This document shows, piece by piece, positions 26,201 to 34,799 of a DNA stretch of 64,000 bases. Source of the stretch: Sipunculus nudus (taxonomy: Eukaryota > Annelida > Sipuncula > Golfingiida > Sipunculidae). Numbering within the stretch: position 1 is the stretch's first letter; each line of letters begins with the position of its first letter. The stretch lies in NCBI GenBank assembly GCA_026874595.1, contig CM049308.1, positions 95,094,624-95,158,623 on the forward strand, given 5' to 3'. A program made the position numbers and the translations under genes. The notes under the pieces are model-generated. The model made no database searches. It saw nothing but the letters and a program-made list of their open reading frames with translations, and was not told the origin of the DNA.

Positions 26201-29200
26201 GCAGGGCAGAGGGGAAGCCTGCTGGTAGTGGCCAAGCTGAGCCAAGGCAAGCTGCCTGGGGTGGGTTACATAATGCAAGTGAAGGGTGTACTACTAGGTG
26301 AGCTAGATGTAAACAACACTTGACATGGTGTATGAAAACGTGAATAAAAGCTATTCTTTCCAATCAATTTCTTTGAAATTTCAGATTTCAAAAGATTAAA
26401 TCCTTATGTATATATGCTGTGATAATTAAATCAACAGTGCTTACAGGGAAAAAACGTGCCATTGCCAAAGTTGGACAAAATTTGAGGTATTAATTTTTTA
26501 TTTATGCTAATAACTTGAAAAGTTTGCAAAATTCAGATCTAATTTTGGGTGAACAATTGAATCTTGATTAAATAAAGTTATATTCCTGAAAAAAAGTCTC
26601 TAGGTTCAGCAATTCTCATGTTAGGTGAGTAAATATATTTCCTGATTTTTTAAAAATTGCATTATATTTTGGCCCATAACATCAAAATAATACCCAATAC
26701 TGACCTAATTTTTGGTATGTTTATAGAAAATGTATGAAAGAATGTGAATACTAAATATGATCTAAAACAGATGAGTGGTTTTGATATTAGGCAGCCTTGA
26801 AGTGTAACAATGGCTTTTTTTATGGAAAACAGAGGTTTTTCCTTAATATCTCGAAGGAACAAAGTCCTAATGACCCAATTTTTGGTATGGTAGGAGATTT
26901 TGGGGACATCTAACATTATGCCAACAGCCTGGGGAGCATAGAGATGTGCACTGAATGACCTAGTCATCAAAGTGGACTGCTTTACAGTGTAAGGGAATAC
27001 AACAAGAGCCTAAAAAAAATTCAATAACTAGCCTAATGTTGCAGCTTTTATTTTCAAATTTCAGATTTTAACAGATTAAATCCTTATGTGCACATGCTGT
27101 GAAAATTAAATCCACAGTACTTACAGGAAAAAAACGTGCCATGGCCAAAGTTGGGCAAATTTAAGGTACCAATTTTAAATTTTTGCCAATATTTAAAAAA
27201 TTTAACAGATTTGGATCTAATTTTTGGTATACAATTAAATTTTGATGAATTAAAGTTGCATTACTGAAAAAAGTCCCTACCTTTAACACTTTTGTCTTAA
27301 GTAACCAAATATCTTTCCTGATTTTTTTACAAAGTCCATTATGTTTGGGCCCATAACTTTTTTAAATTGAATAATACTGACTTAATTTCTGGCATGTACA
27401 TAGGAACTATATAGAGGAATATTTATGGTAAATATGAAGAAAACCAGATGTGTGGTTTTGATATTAGGCAGTCCTGAAGTGTAAAAATAGATTTCTAATA
27501 AAAAATTGAGGTTTTCCTTAATATCTCGAAGGAACGAAGTTCTATTGACCCAATTTTCGGCATGGTAGGAGATTTTGGGGACATCTAACTGTATGCCGAA
27601 TTTCAGATTCGTAGGTCCAATGGTCTCAAAAGGTGCCAGTGTTACAGACGGACATCTGGACAGACAGACGGACGGACAGACGGACGGATGACGGACAATG
27701 GACCATGACTATAGCTCAGATGACTTATAGTCAGCTGAGCTAAAAACTATTTATTGATTTTTTATTGTTTTAATTCAAAATTAAGAGATAGTTATTATGT
27801 AATTCTTTATGCATTGCTTAAGAATGTTTGGTATTGCAAAAAAAATTATCAACAGGCAAGATCAAGCTTCTAAACTACACATTCAAATTCCTGATCAAGT
27901 CAAATTTGTTTTTATAAGTCTACATACAGTGTTTAATGAAGTGAAGATTCCACAAACTGTCAGTACTAAGAGATACTGAATTACAACAGTCTACAGCTTA
28001 ATGCATAGCCATGGATAATTACCCTGGTGAAATACTGTAACTTTTAGATATTGAAGAAATGTGATTACTGTGCGCCATTGTGTTATCTGTTGAGGGATTG
28101 TGTGTGACAAACATCAATAGACCACAATAATGATTAAATAGCTGACAAACAGAAAATGTTCATCAAGATGTGTTGTCAGTATTTGTAATGTTTGAAATAT
28201 CTCCTTGATTACCTTGTCAGGATGGTACTGCAAAGCAAGCCTCTTGTAAGCTTTCTTTATATCTTCTGTAAGAATGAAAAATAAGAAAATAAAACAGAGA
28301 CACAGTCACAGAAAATGTCATCTGACAGAAACAATATCTATTGATAAAACATTATTCCATAAAATGTTCTGTAGAAAACAGTTCATGTACCCAATTTCCT
28401 TGCTGGAGTCCAGGACCTATCAAAGAGAAAACCTGCAGCTGTTAAGACTCTGTATAAAAAAATAAAGTGTAATATATTAACAGGAGATCAGAAAAAAAAT
28501 ATGAAACTATAAATCTGCATTGTAAGAAATGTAAGCCTCTGCCATGTGTTTGCATTCACTTAACCAGCCCATCATCCTTGGTTCACCTGTCCATAGGTGA
28601 CCATACATCTGTGAATATTACTTGCTGAATCTTGATCACGTTCTGGTTCCACACCAAAATCTATTATTTTTCCATGGCCCATTCCCAAAATGCCTTGAAA
28701 ATTTCATGAGATTGTTCATGATTGATGAGTTATGTTGTAAACAAATACACACCTGAAACAAACATGAATTGGGATAAACACATACCCTCTTGCTGGAGGC
28801 AATGAAAGGGTTCTTAGTCATTTCCATAAATTAACATTTTAACAGAGCTCTTCTGTGGCCAAGTGGTAGAGCACAGGACTCAAAGTCCAGATATTGTGAG
28901 TTTCGAGTCTCAGCCGAGGTGGTGTGCTTTTTCACAGTTGGCCTCCACCCAGGGAAGGGCTCTGCAGCCTTAATGAGAAGGCCATGCCTGATGGCCATGT
29001 TTCACTCAAAAATGAGTGCACCTTCTTTGGTGGTATGACCAAGCCAAGCAATGAGGACGATTACACACTAGTGGTCACCGGCCTGCAGACGTACATATAC
29101 TTAGAGTTAAGCTAGCATTAAAAATGGAGGCACTCGGTGGGTTATCTCCCACAACAAGTCGTCCAAGGACAACAAAGCTCGCACATACGAGGCATTCTGG

Positions 29201-32200
29201 CCCAGAATTTTAAATATGGTAAAAACTTTTAATAGCTGTGCTAGGTATTGTCATTTTACATCAGGGTATTAAGTTTAATTGGAATATCTTCATTAGCAAT
29301 GGAGAAATAAGCATAACAAAAGACTTTAACCTGACTTGTTCATGAACAGGAGGCCTGTCATCTTGATCTTTGACCTTTTGATTAATAACCACCTATACCA
29401 TACATATGAGTAATATGAAAGCAATCGGGTCACTGGTTGCTGAGTTATAGACTGAACAAAAACATAAGCCTTGGTATAAGCTCTGCTGAACTTGGTTCCA
29501 GCAAGCTAAAATTTATTAAACAAGGGACCCATGGATCACGGTGCTCACTTGATTTTTTTTTAATTTTAGCAAATGCAAAATATACTTTTTCTTTTGTTTT
29601 TTTTTTATTTTAAATTATCACTTGAAAAGCTAAGATGAAATGGTGGTGCCATAAAATAGTAAATCTATGTTTGCCAAACTAATACCATGCACTTTAACAA
29701 ACTATATCAAAGATGCAGGAGCCTCTCATGATCAAATATCAAGTATCAGTATTTCAGCTTTGTGACAGTAACATGTGCATAAAATGACCACTCCACTGGG
29801 AATGTATGAACCCCTGTCAGTTATAGAATAAGGAAGAAAGTGAGGATTAGCTCAAGTATAATAATACACATTTAATTCATACACTGTCATAAAATGCTAT
29901 GAGAATTACTTTACAGTGTACACCTGTGACAGCAGAGGTGCTCAGCCAGTGTTGCATTATTAGTACGATTACCCAGGCATGGATGAAGTGACCAGAAGTG
30001 GGCTGCATGGGGAATGTCAATGTAAGTCAATACATTAGGGCCAAAAATTAAAATTAAATTTCTAGCTCAAATTTATTTTCAAATTTCAGACTAAAAGATT
30101 AAATCCTTATTTAAACATTCTGTGAAAATTAAATGTATAGTGTATATAAGAAAAAAATTTGCCATGGTAAAAATTGTTGCCAAATATAAGGTACTTACTG
30201 TGGGTTCAGAAAATATTGAGGGTCTAAAATTTCGTGGTTTTGGCCTGAAACACTATTCGTTGGGTTAAACTCTCTTGGATTAATTATTCCTAGTCAGGCA
30301 TTGTATCTAAATTAATATGTGAACAGACCTGAAAATAAACCAGAGATCAGTGTTTTCCTTTTGTTCAACAAAAAAAACACACAGTCCCGGTACAAGCAAT
30401 AGGCTAAATGACACAAATGACAAATATATCGACTGACTTGTCTGAAATTATTTGGGTTAAGAAAAGGAGTGTTTACTCTGACAGTAAAGACAGTCTGCCA
30501 AGCTGTCCCTGAAATTTAATGCCCAGTCGTATTGTCCCAGTGGTGATCGGCTATTGTACTCTGCTTCCCTGCTTATCTTGGCACACCATTTAGCCCCACT
30601 GGGCCAACCAACCAAAAGGAGTATACGCTCATCGAGCAGCTACAGGTTGCTGTGGTCAAGACCTCAGCCCTGTGCGCTCCTTGAGCATGCTCTCAGAGCC
30701 AACAGTCGCAGTGCCACGCCAAGCCAAGCAAGGAGCCGTCGAGGGCGCCATCTTCTCTCCTGGGTTGAAGTCCTTGTTAGAAAGCTACAGCACCCACAGC
30801 CAAAAAGCCCGGAGCAACCCGCATTCCCTCCACCGATCCCAGCTGCGGAGACCCAGCCATGCCATTCGAGAGCGGAACTCGATCCTTGTGAACGACTTTA
30901 CTTCGAGGACGCAAAGCCCTTTTACTTGCGATTTCGGTCATTTGGACCGTTTTAACCAGTTTCCCAGTTATGCAAGTTTAAAAGTTTACAAGTTTTTTCG
31001 TCATCGGCAAAGCCCCACTGAGCAAATTGCCCAGTTTGATGTGGTCTGCGCTCAATAGAACAAATCCTCTGATGAACTGACATACTGGTTGTGATTTTAT
31101 GAATTATATGAATCAACGGATATCGATATTTATATTCTGCGTAAAACTTCTTGGTATGCCCTACGTTCAGATGGAACCCCAAAGTTGACTGACATGCCAA
31201 GGAACGAGGCCACAGTTAGACTGGGCTCCAGCTCATATCACTGTGCTCAGCTTGCCATGACTCATCAACAAGCCATGGGATAACTAGATTTACTCTGCTG
31301 CATGGTTGTTTATAAGATTAAAACATGACATTCTTTCAAACGAACAATCAAATAAGATTAGCAGGGCAAAATAACCTTTACCTAAGACTTTTGGCAAGAA
31401 AATATTGGAGACATAGAGCAAGTCAACAAATAATAGTGCAGGTGCAGACGCACTTTTTAGCAGTCACTTGTAAGTCTGACACTGATGTAATCTTGGTTTG
31501 TTTGCTCCTCCAGAAGGAAATGAATATCTTTCCTCCCAATATAATATTTTAAAAAATTTTTTGGGCTAAACATCGTTTTCTTTGCGATTTATTAATCAGC
31601 AGCAATTGCTTGCATGGATGATGAAAGCAGGCCAACATGATAACTCAATGCACCGGGTCAATGCACTTTCAAAAATTTTATAATAAACCTAATGATCGTT
31701 ATGTTTTTAATTTTGTGGATAAAAGATACCCACAAATTCAACAAAATAAAAAACCCAACGACCAAATCTGAATCCAGTTTTTACAATTATACCATAAACT
31801 TAAAAAACTAACTAAATTCAAATTTTATTTTTATTACAATTAAATCTTGATTAAATAAAGATATATCCTTAGAAAAAAAAAATCACTAGCTTCAACAATT
31901 AACTTTTTAGTTGAGTAGATTATTTATTTCCTGATTTTTGACAAAGTGCATTATGTTTGAGCCCATAACTTCAACAGTTAAAGCAATATTGACCTTATTT
32001 CTGGGATGTACATAGGAAATATATGCAGGAATGGTTAAATCATACATGAATACATTAATACCAGTGGTTTTAATTGTCGGCAGTTTTGCAGTGTTACAAT
32101 AGGTTTTTACTTGACAATGAAGGGTTTTCCTTAACTTCTTGATGGAACAAAGTAGCAGTGACCCCGTTTTTAGCAGTGGTTGGGTAGGATAACTTGGGGA

Positions 32201-34427
32201 CATCTTACTATATGTAGAATTTTGGATTGGTAGGTCAAACATTTCAAAACAAGCCTTGTTAACAGACAGCAAGAAGGACAAACGACAAACTAGGACCATC
32301 AATATAGCTCAGATAACTTTTATGTAATATGGCCTGTAATAAAGCTGTACCCAATTTCATGATCCTTTCAGGTTCATAATTTTTACATTTTATTTTCAAA
32401 GAGGACATTTAATAATATTAAACAAAAAAGATTGTGCCAACTACATTTAATCCATGTTTGAGGATCACATTCAATTTTACATCAAGACATTTTCATGGAT
32501 CTCAAAATTTCTTTGTGTACTGGTACATCACGCTGACAACCCTGCTATCTGAACATTCCATCAGTCAGCCTGTGTGTGTACTCTTTGTGCTGATGTAATG
32601 AGCCATGAAAGTGGGATATTGTTGTAACAGGTCCTTAAGATCAAGGCTACTGGCTGAAGTGAACTGGAAGTAATTAACCATTACATAATCAACCCTGACT
32701 AACTGGGGGGTCACTGCTGACTAGTTTAGCAGACAAACCAGCAAGGCTTTTGTTATTTTTATGCACCATCAACCCAACCATAACAGAAATGACTTATACA
32801 TGATGAGGAATTGGAAGCAACTTTAGAAAAATCCTATAACTTTGACTGACATTACACTGACAAACCAAAAATGTCTTTAGGAGACTGACAAACAGGTGCT
32901 GGAGCAGATCCTCTAAACCTATCATCAATTAAAATCATGATTTGAGTACACCATATAGATGAACCATAACTTCTGAAAAGCTTGAGAGATAACAGATCAC
33001 GACAAGCTGCTGCTGGCAGCTCCTGGTGCTTGAGCAGGTATCCTTTTTTCCTTCAGTTAAGACAAGACTGATCTGGTACAGGGACTGGATTAGTGTCATG
33101 TAACACAGAACAATATTTTATTAAACTTATTTGTATTTTAATGGCTGATCACATCTCATTAATTAAATTTTGGAAATGCTTATTTCCACTCCCTTGGGAA
33201 ATCTGACACAGTAAAGAACAAGGCAGTCATTTTTCAGATTACCCGTTTGAACCATAACTTGAATTAGACATGTCTCTTCAGAAGTAAACATTAAACAAAT
33301 GACTGGCCTTTAATTTTAACTGTTGATGTCATCACTGTGACTTCCAGTATTTAAGTAGGAAAGATAAATCAGTGAGGATGTTAAGGCATGTTACATGTGC
33401 AGTGGACTTGTGATTTGGCGCAAAGGTACCCGTATTGGCAATGGTGGAAAGGGCTGTAGTTTTACTTTATATTGGAGAAACTTATTTCCCCTTGTATCAG
33501 ACCACTCCACCATCCATCAATCCCTGTTTTTTTTTATGATCTCCTTTTCTTTTTTCATGACCATTTTTGAAAATAAATAAAAACTTCCTCCAGGACCAAA
33601 CAAACAGTTTTTTTTATCCAACAGCAAAATACTATTCATCATTGTAAGAATTTCATATAATGGATTTACTTAAATGTGATAACACAGATATAAACATATT
33701 CAGTTTTGCAATGACTCCAATGCATTAAAAAAGAAGACTACACAGAGATGACACAGTATACATGATGCAATTATTCTTGCATCTCATCAAAGGCGAGTTA
33801 ACACAACTGCAACATAAAAATTGTATATTACGATACATTCTAAATTTTTTCATACATATTTATATGATCATAAATTAATATATATTGACCTCCTGCTAAG
33901 TGTAATGAAAACTGAATTTTAGTTGCCAAAATAATGAGTTGCCATAATAATAAAAATATCACCAAAAAAAACTGGTAAAAAGGAGTACAGGACAGAGATT
34001 TAATGTGGGTCTAAGACGAGTTCCATTTAATTTTTGGCTTCGTTACTTGTTAGTGTCCACACTTGTTATACAAAACAACATTTAAATACTTAATTTATAA
34101 TGCCCTGTAAGTGTAATGTTGTAAAAACACTAACTGTACAATTCATTAAACAAATTGTTGGTTAAAATATCAGAACTGAAAGATTACTGCATCGTTAAGG
34201 ACCGTCACAGCCCCTGGTGTGGTCCGCCGTGGTCACTGTCTCGTTCACCCGCCAACTTCTGTACCCTCTTACAGTAATACAGGAAAATCATCAGACGGTC
34301 AAGTTACAAGCGAAAATTCCACTTGGCACACCATAATTTAAAGCTTTTTGGCCGCAGTGGACCGTAACTTACCTAATGTTGCATCTTCTTGAAGCTGCAG
34401 CACTTCTAAACTCTGATGGCGGTCCAT
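1410..34427 (-). CDS. J-domain co-chaperone gene (11 exons seen; 3' end probably outside)
   Basis: Minus-strand exons, in order: 34427-34373, 28265-28213, 20227-20158, 19551-19499, 19149-19104, 18757-18678, 3869-3822, 3156-3082, 2597-2505, 2174-2023, 1521-1410. Every intron is GT-AG and all phases join, giving 279 residues. Residues 1-59 form a J domain: helix I with LEVLQLQEDA, helix II KKAYKRLALQY, the HPD motif at 33-35, and helix III KFQELGEAYRYL. J domains stimulate Hsp70 ATPase activity. Residues 60-77 are acidic and aromatic, 78-102 aromatic-rich, 105-112 contain a Glu run, and 120-279 are mostly basic and low complexity (KKKSKKARRKEKAQQ at the visible end). No signal peptide or membrane segment is seen, so a cytosolic or nuclear protein is likely. 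I do not recognise the subfamily (DNAJC-like by architecture). The last exon ends at a good donor; if unspliced, the frame reads VSLI and stops. Confidence 0.88.
1522..2022 (-). other. J-protein intron 10
   Basis: Ordinary AT-rich intron sequence; no repeat array or other structure seen. Confidence 0.7.
2023..2174 (-). CDS. J-protein exon 10
   Basis: A 152-bp exon, acceptor ATTTCAG, donor GTAAGT. It encodes EASAIGEQIKAEQ, then a Pro/Ser/His-rich disordered segment, ending phase 2. Exon 11 restores the frame only with its TTATTCAG acceptor. Confidence 0.78.
2175..3081 (-). other. J-protein introns 8 and 9 (exon 9 lies between)
   Basis: AT-rich intron sequence around exon 9 (2505-2597). No recognised element. 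Confidence 0.7.
2505..2597 (-). CDS. J-protein exon 9
   Basis: A 93-bp phase-0 exon, acceptor ATTGTAG, donor GTAGTT. It encodes a Lys/Arg/Gln-rich, probably helical stretch including KPKKLTKKQMKAEQYRRQK. It could act as a nuclear localisation or RNA-binding tail (inference). Confidence 0.82.
3082..3156 (-). CDS. J-protein exon 8
   Basis: A 75-bp exon, acceptor TTGATAG, donor GTAGGA. It encodes LKKFHSFEEWSQARDP followed by KKRHNARTR: a short conserved-looking FEEW segment, then basic residues. Confidence 0.82.
3157..3821 (-). other. J-protein intron 7
   Basis: AT-rich intron; its exon-7-proximal third is the short array at about 3545-3800, and nothing is seen in the rest. Confidence 0.7.
3545..3800. 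repeat. 47-50-bp tandem array beside exon 7 donor
   Basis: About five copies of a unit containing ATGACACAAGTATGATCATA and TTGTTACAAAGACACTGTA. The array starts about 25-30 nt downstream (minus strand) of the exon-7 GTGAGT donor, and the sequence next to the donor is a diverged partial unit. Confidence 0.9.
3822..3869 (-). CDS. J-protein exon 7
   Basis: A 48-bp phase-0 exon encoding KRRKEGADDIKLTEED, with acceptor TATTACAG and donor GTGAGT. It lies 14.8 kb downstream of exon 6 across an intron that is almost all tandem repeat. The acceptor's pyrimidine tract is the sequence repeated in the 51-bp array beside it. Confidence 0.82.
3880..4650. repeat. 51-bp tandem array derived from the exon-7 acceptor
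   Basis: About 15 highly similar 51-bp units. On the minus strand each unit contains AATCCTTGTATTACTG, while the true exon-7 acceptor reads TATCCTTGTATTACAG. The pyrimidine tract is copied but the AG is CTG in the array. The 259-residue minus-strand open frame here is a by-product of the 51-bp period. Confidence 0.95.
4670..18677. repeat. 14-kb array of 48-bp units carrying the exon-6 splice donor
   Basis: About 290 units with a 48-bp core period and some 46-52-bp variants. On the minus strand the standard unit carries TACTCAGTAAGTAATGCC, the same as the end of exon 6 plus its donor, then AGCCAGATGATTTATAATGA. Three unit classes are mixed: standard; a TTTAGTAAAAAACACC variant; and a CATACAGAGAGAAATC variant. 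Cassettes of these recur in the same order, so the array also has a higher-order structure. Many open frames on both strands reflect the period of 16 codons and are not genes. Confidence 0.97.
18678..18757 (-). CDS. J-protein exon 6
   Basis: The acceptor is TTTATGCAG. The exon encodes FRAHYEYFTYHG, an acidic run, then DDFYNFLYS, ending TACTCA before GTAAGT. Its last nucleotides and donor are the sequence found in almost every unit of the adjacent 14-kb array. Confidence 0.86.
19104..19149 (-). CDS. J-protein exon 5
   Basis: The acceptor is TTCCAG and the donor GTAAGT. The exon encodes DDLFFHVLSDFYFQR and joins exon 6 through a split Gln codon. It is an aromatic-rich segment. Confidence 0.8.
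19499..19551 (-). CDS. J-protein exon 4 (acidic segment)
   Basis: The acceptor is GATTTCAG and the donor GTAAGT. The exon encodes DEDDDEDEDVYYPSYDFF: an acidic run followed by an aromatic patch, directly after the J domain. Confidence 0.85.
19555..19950. repeat. Short degenerate array plus 32-bp array in J-protein intron 3
   Basis: 19650-19950 holds about nine near-identical 32-bp units (AACCTACATGTAGCATTTAA, then TATAATCAGGAG). Between it and exon 4, 19555-19650 has short degenerate copies of GAAATCAACATG. Those resemble the exon-4 acceptor (TTGATTTCAG before ATG) with the AG lost. Confidence 0.85.
20158..20227 (-). CDS. J-protein exon 3 (J-domain helix III)
   Basis: It follows a TTTCAG acceptor and encodes NHGDEKATAKFQELGEAY and RYLTK, the end of the J domain with the usual KF-x-x-(L/I)-x-x-AY pattern. 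It ends phase 1 at a GTAGTA donor. Confidence 0.93.
23090..23270. repeat. Compound microsatellite (CT)n-(TA)n-(GT)n
   Basis: Long uninterrupted CT, then TA with GTATA interruptions, then GT. It flanks the dispersed repeat at 23266-23355. Confidence 0.95.
23266..23355 (+). repeat. Dispersed short repeat, copy 1
   Basis: It contains GTCAGACATTTTTAC and CTACGTAGTTTCGTGCAAC. An inverted diverged copy lies at about 40230-40316. Both copies sit directly against a (TA)n microsatellite, as expected for the end of a short interspersed element. The full element is not defined. Confidence 0.6.
24385..25570 (+). mobile_element. Non-autonomous element with 180-bp tandem core and 3' hairpin
   Basis: Six copies of a 178-180-bp unit occupy 24411-25486, followed by GGACGGAAGGACGGACATGG and a strong hairpin at 25538-25568 (GCCAC-TTT-GTGGC inside a TATGCC/GGCATA stem). 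Just left of the array, ACCTACTTTTGACTGTTTTA is an inverted copy of an internal unit segment. Bivalve elements with a tandem core and terminal hairpin (Helentron/pearl-like) have this organisation; class assignment is inference. No transposase is present. Confidence 0.6.
25571..26360 (-). other. J-protein intron 2, middle
   Basis: AT-rich sequence apart from a GC-richer patch at about 26190-26280 containing GGAGGGGGGAGTGCAGGGCA. No coding signal recognised. Confidence 0.5.
26360..27746 (+). mobile_element. Two adjacent copies of a dispersed repeat family
   Basis: Modules such as AACAGATTAAATCCTTATGT, GAAAAAAACGTGCCATGGCC and GGAGATTTTGGGGACATCTA occur in the same order at 26371-27000 and 27050-27746. 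The second copy ends with GACGGACGGACAGACGGACG and AGTCAGCTGAGCTAAAAA. The same family occurs at 29519-32335 and 41130-42085, and inverted at 37089-38735. No open reading frame suggests a transposase. Confidence 0.7.
27747..28212 (-). other. J-protein intron 2, exon-2 proximal
   Basis: AT-rich intron sequence next to exon 2; nothing else seen. Confidence 0.6.
28213..28265 (-). CDS. J-protein exon 2 (HPD motif)
   Basis: It follows a TTACAG acceptor and encodes DIKKAYKRLALQYHPDK, that is helix II and the HPD loop of the J domain. The donor is GTAATC. Its frame joins exons 1 and 3 without a break. Confidence 0.93.
28845..29225 (+). mobile_element. tRNA-derived SINE
   Basis: A tRNA-like head holds an A box TGGCCAAGTGG (28856-28866) and a B box GTTTCGAGTCT (28900-28910), 33 bp apart. 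The anticodon-loop-like CTCAAAG suggests a tRNA-Leu ancestor. It continues into a non-tRNA body of about 300 bp (ACACTAGTGGTCACCGGCCT, then GGTTATCTCCCACAACAAG). As a real tRNA it fails: the stems have mismatches and there is no proper variable arm. The open frame inside is not a gene. Confidence 0.7.
29519..32335 (+). mobile_element. Dispersed-family copy split by a nested insertion
   Basis: It starts AACAAGGGACCCATGGATCA, like the copy at 41130. Matching modules run to about 30195 (CAGATTAAATCC-like, AAGGTAC). They resume at about 31810 (ACAATTAAATCTTGATTAAA) and end near 32335 with AATATAGCTCAGATAACTT. The intervening 1.6 kb is unrelated to the family. Confidence 0.6.
30198..31805. mobile_element. 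Nested insertion with GC-rich interior
   Basis: It sits between two halves of a repeat-family copy. Near its left end it has TTCGTTGGGTTAA and near its right end AAAACCCAACGACC, so the termini are partly inverted. The interior 30500-31060 is unusually GC-rich and has two overlapping plus-strand open frames (30554-30955 and 30672-31058). Neither resembles a protein I know, and they are too short for a transposase. Confidence 0.45.
32336..34372 (-). other. J-protein intron 1, exon-1 proximal
   Basis: AT-rich intron with no array or recognised gene. GC content rises near exon 1 (34190-34372). Confidence 0.6.
34373..34427 (-). CDS. J-protein exon 1 (start codon)
   Basis: The ATG has A at -3 and G at +4, a good eukaryotic context, and the J domain begins immediately after it. 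The frame stays open further upstream, so an earlier start is not excluded. The exon encodes MDRHQSLEVLQLQEDATL and ends phase 1 at a GTAAGT donor. Confidence 0.85.
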
Positions 34428-34620
34428 TTTCTGTGTGGTCAGCAAAGGTGACCAACTTCCCAGACCGCTTCGTTTGCTTCTCTCACTGGGGAATCCCCAC
34501 CGACTTCCCCGAAACTATACCAACGCCACCTGGCGGGAACCCCGGTCACTAAGTTGATATGAACTCTCGCTAGATGGCGGGCTCAGCAGTTTTCTTAAAA
34601 TTGGACTCATCTAAAAATTT
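34428..34620 (-). promoter_or_regulatory. Probable 5' UTR / promoter region of the J-protein gene
   Basis: About 190 bp upstream of the ATG, more GC-rich than its surroundings. It holds a GCCACCTGGCGGGAA stretch (E2F/CTCF-like in appearance) and an AGATGGCGGG motif (YY1-like). No TATA box is evident. These are motif resemblances only; the transcription start cannot be placed from sequence. Confidence 0.35.
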
Positions 34621-34733
34621 TCATCACTGACTGGAAATTGTATCCTAAACAGTGGTGGATCAAGAAATTAGAGAACAGGAGGTTGCTAATATAATAGGTT
34701 AGCGCTTGATGGGTATTAAGCGATATGCAATAT

Positions 34734-34737
<4 letters not shown>

Positions 34738-34788
<51 letters not shown>
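34738..34788. repeat. (TA)n microsatellite
   Basis: About 25 uninterrupted TA dinucleotides upstream of the J-protein gene. Confidence 0.97.
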
Positions 34789-34791
<3 letters not shown>

Positions 34792-34799
34792 GTAATATA

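Noticed and set aside
28850-28925. Functional tRNA gene
   Set aside because: Internal promoter boxes are present but the acceptor and anticodon stems do not pair properly, and the sequence continues as a SINE body.
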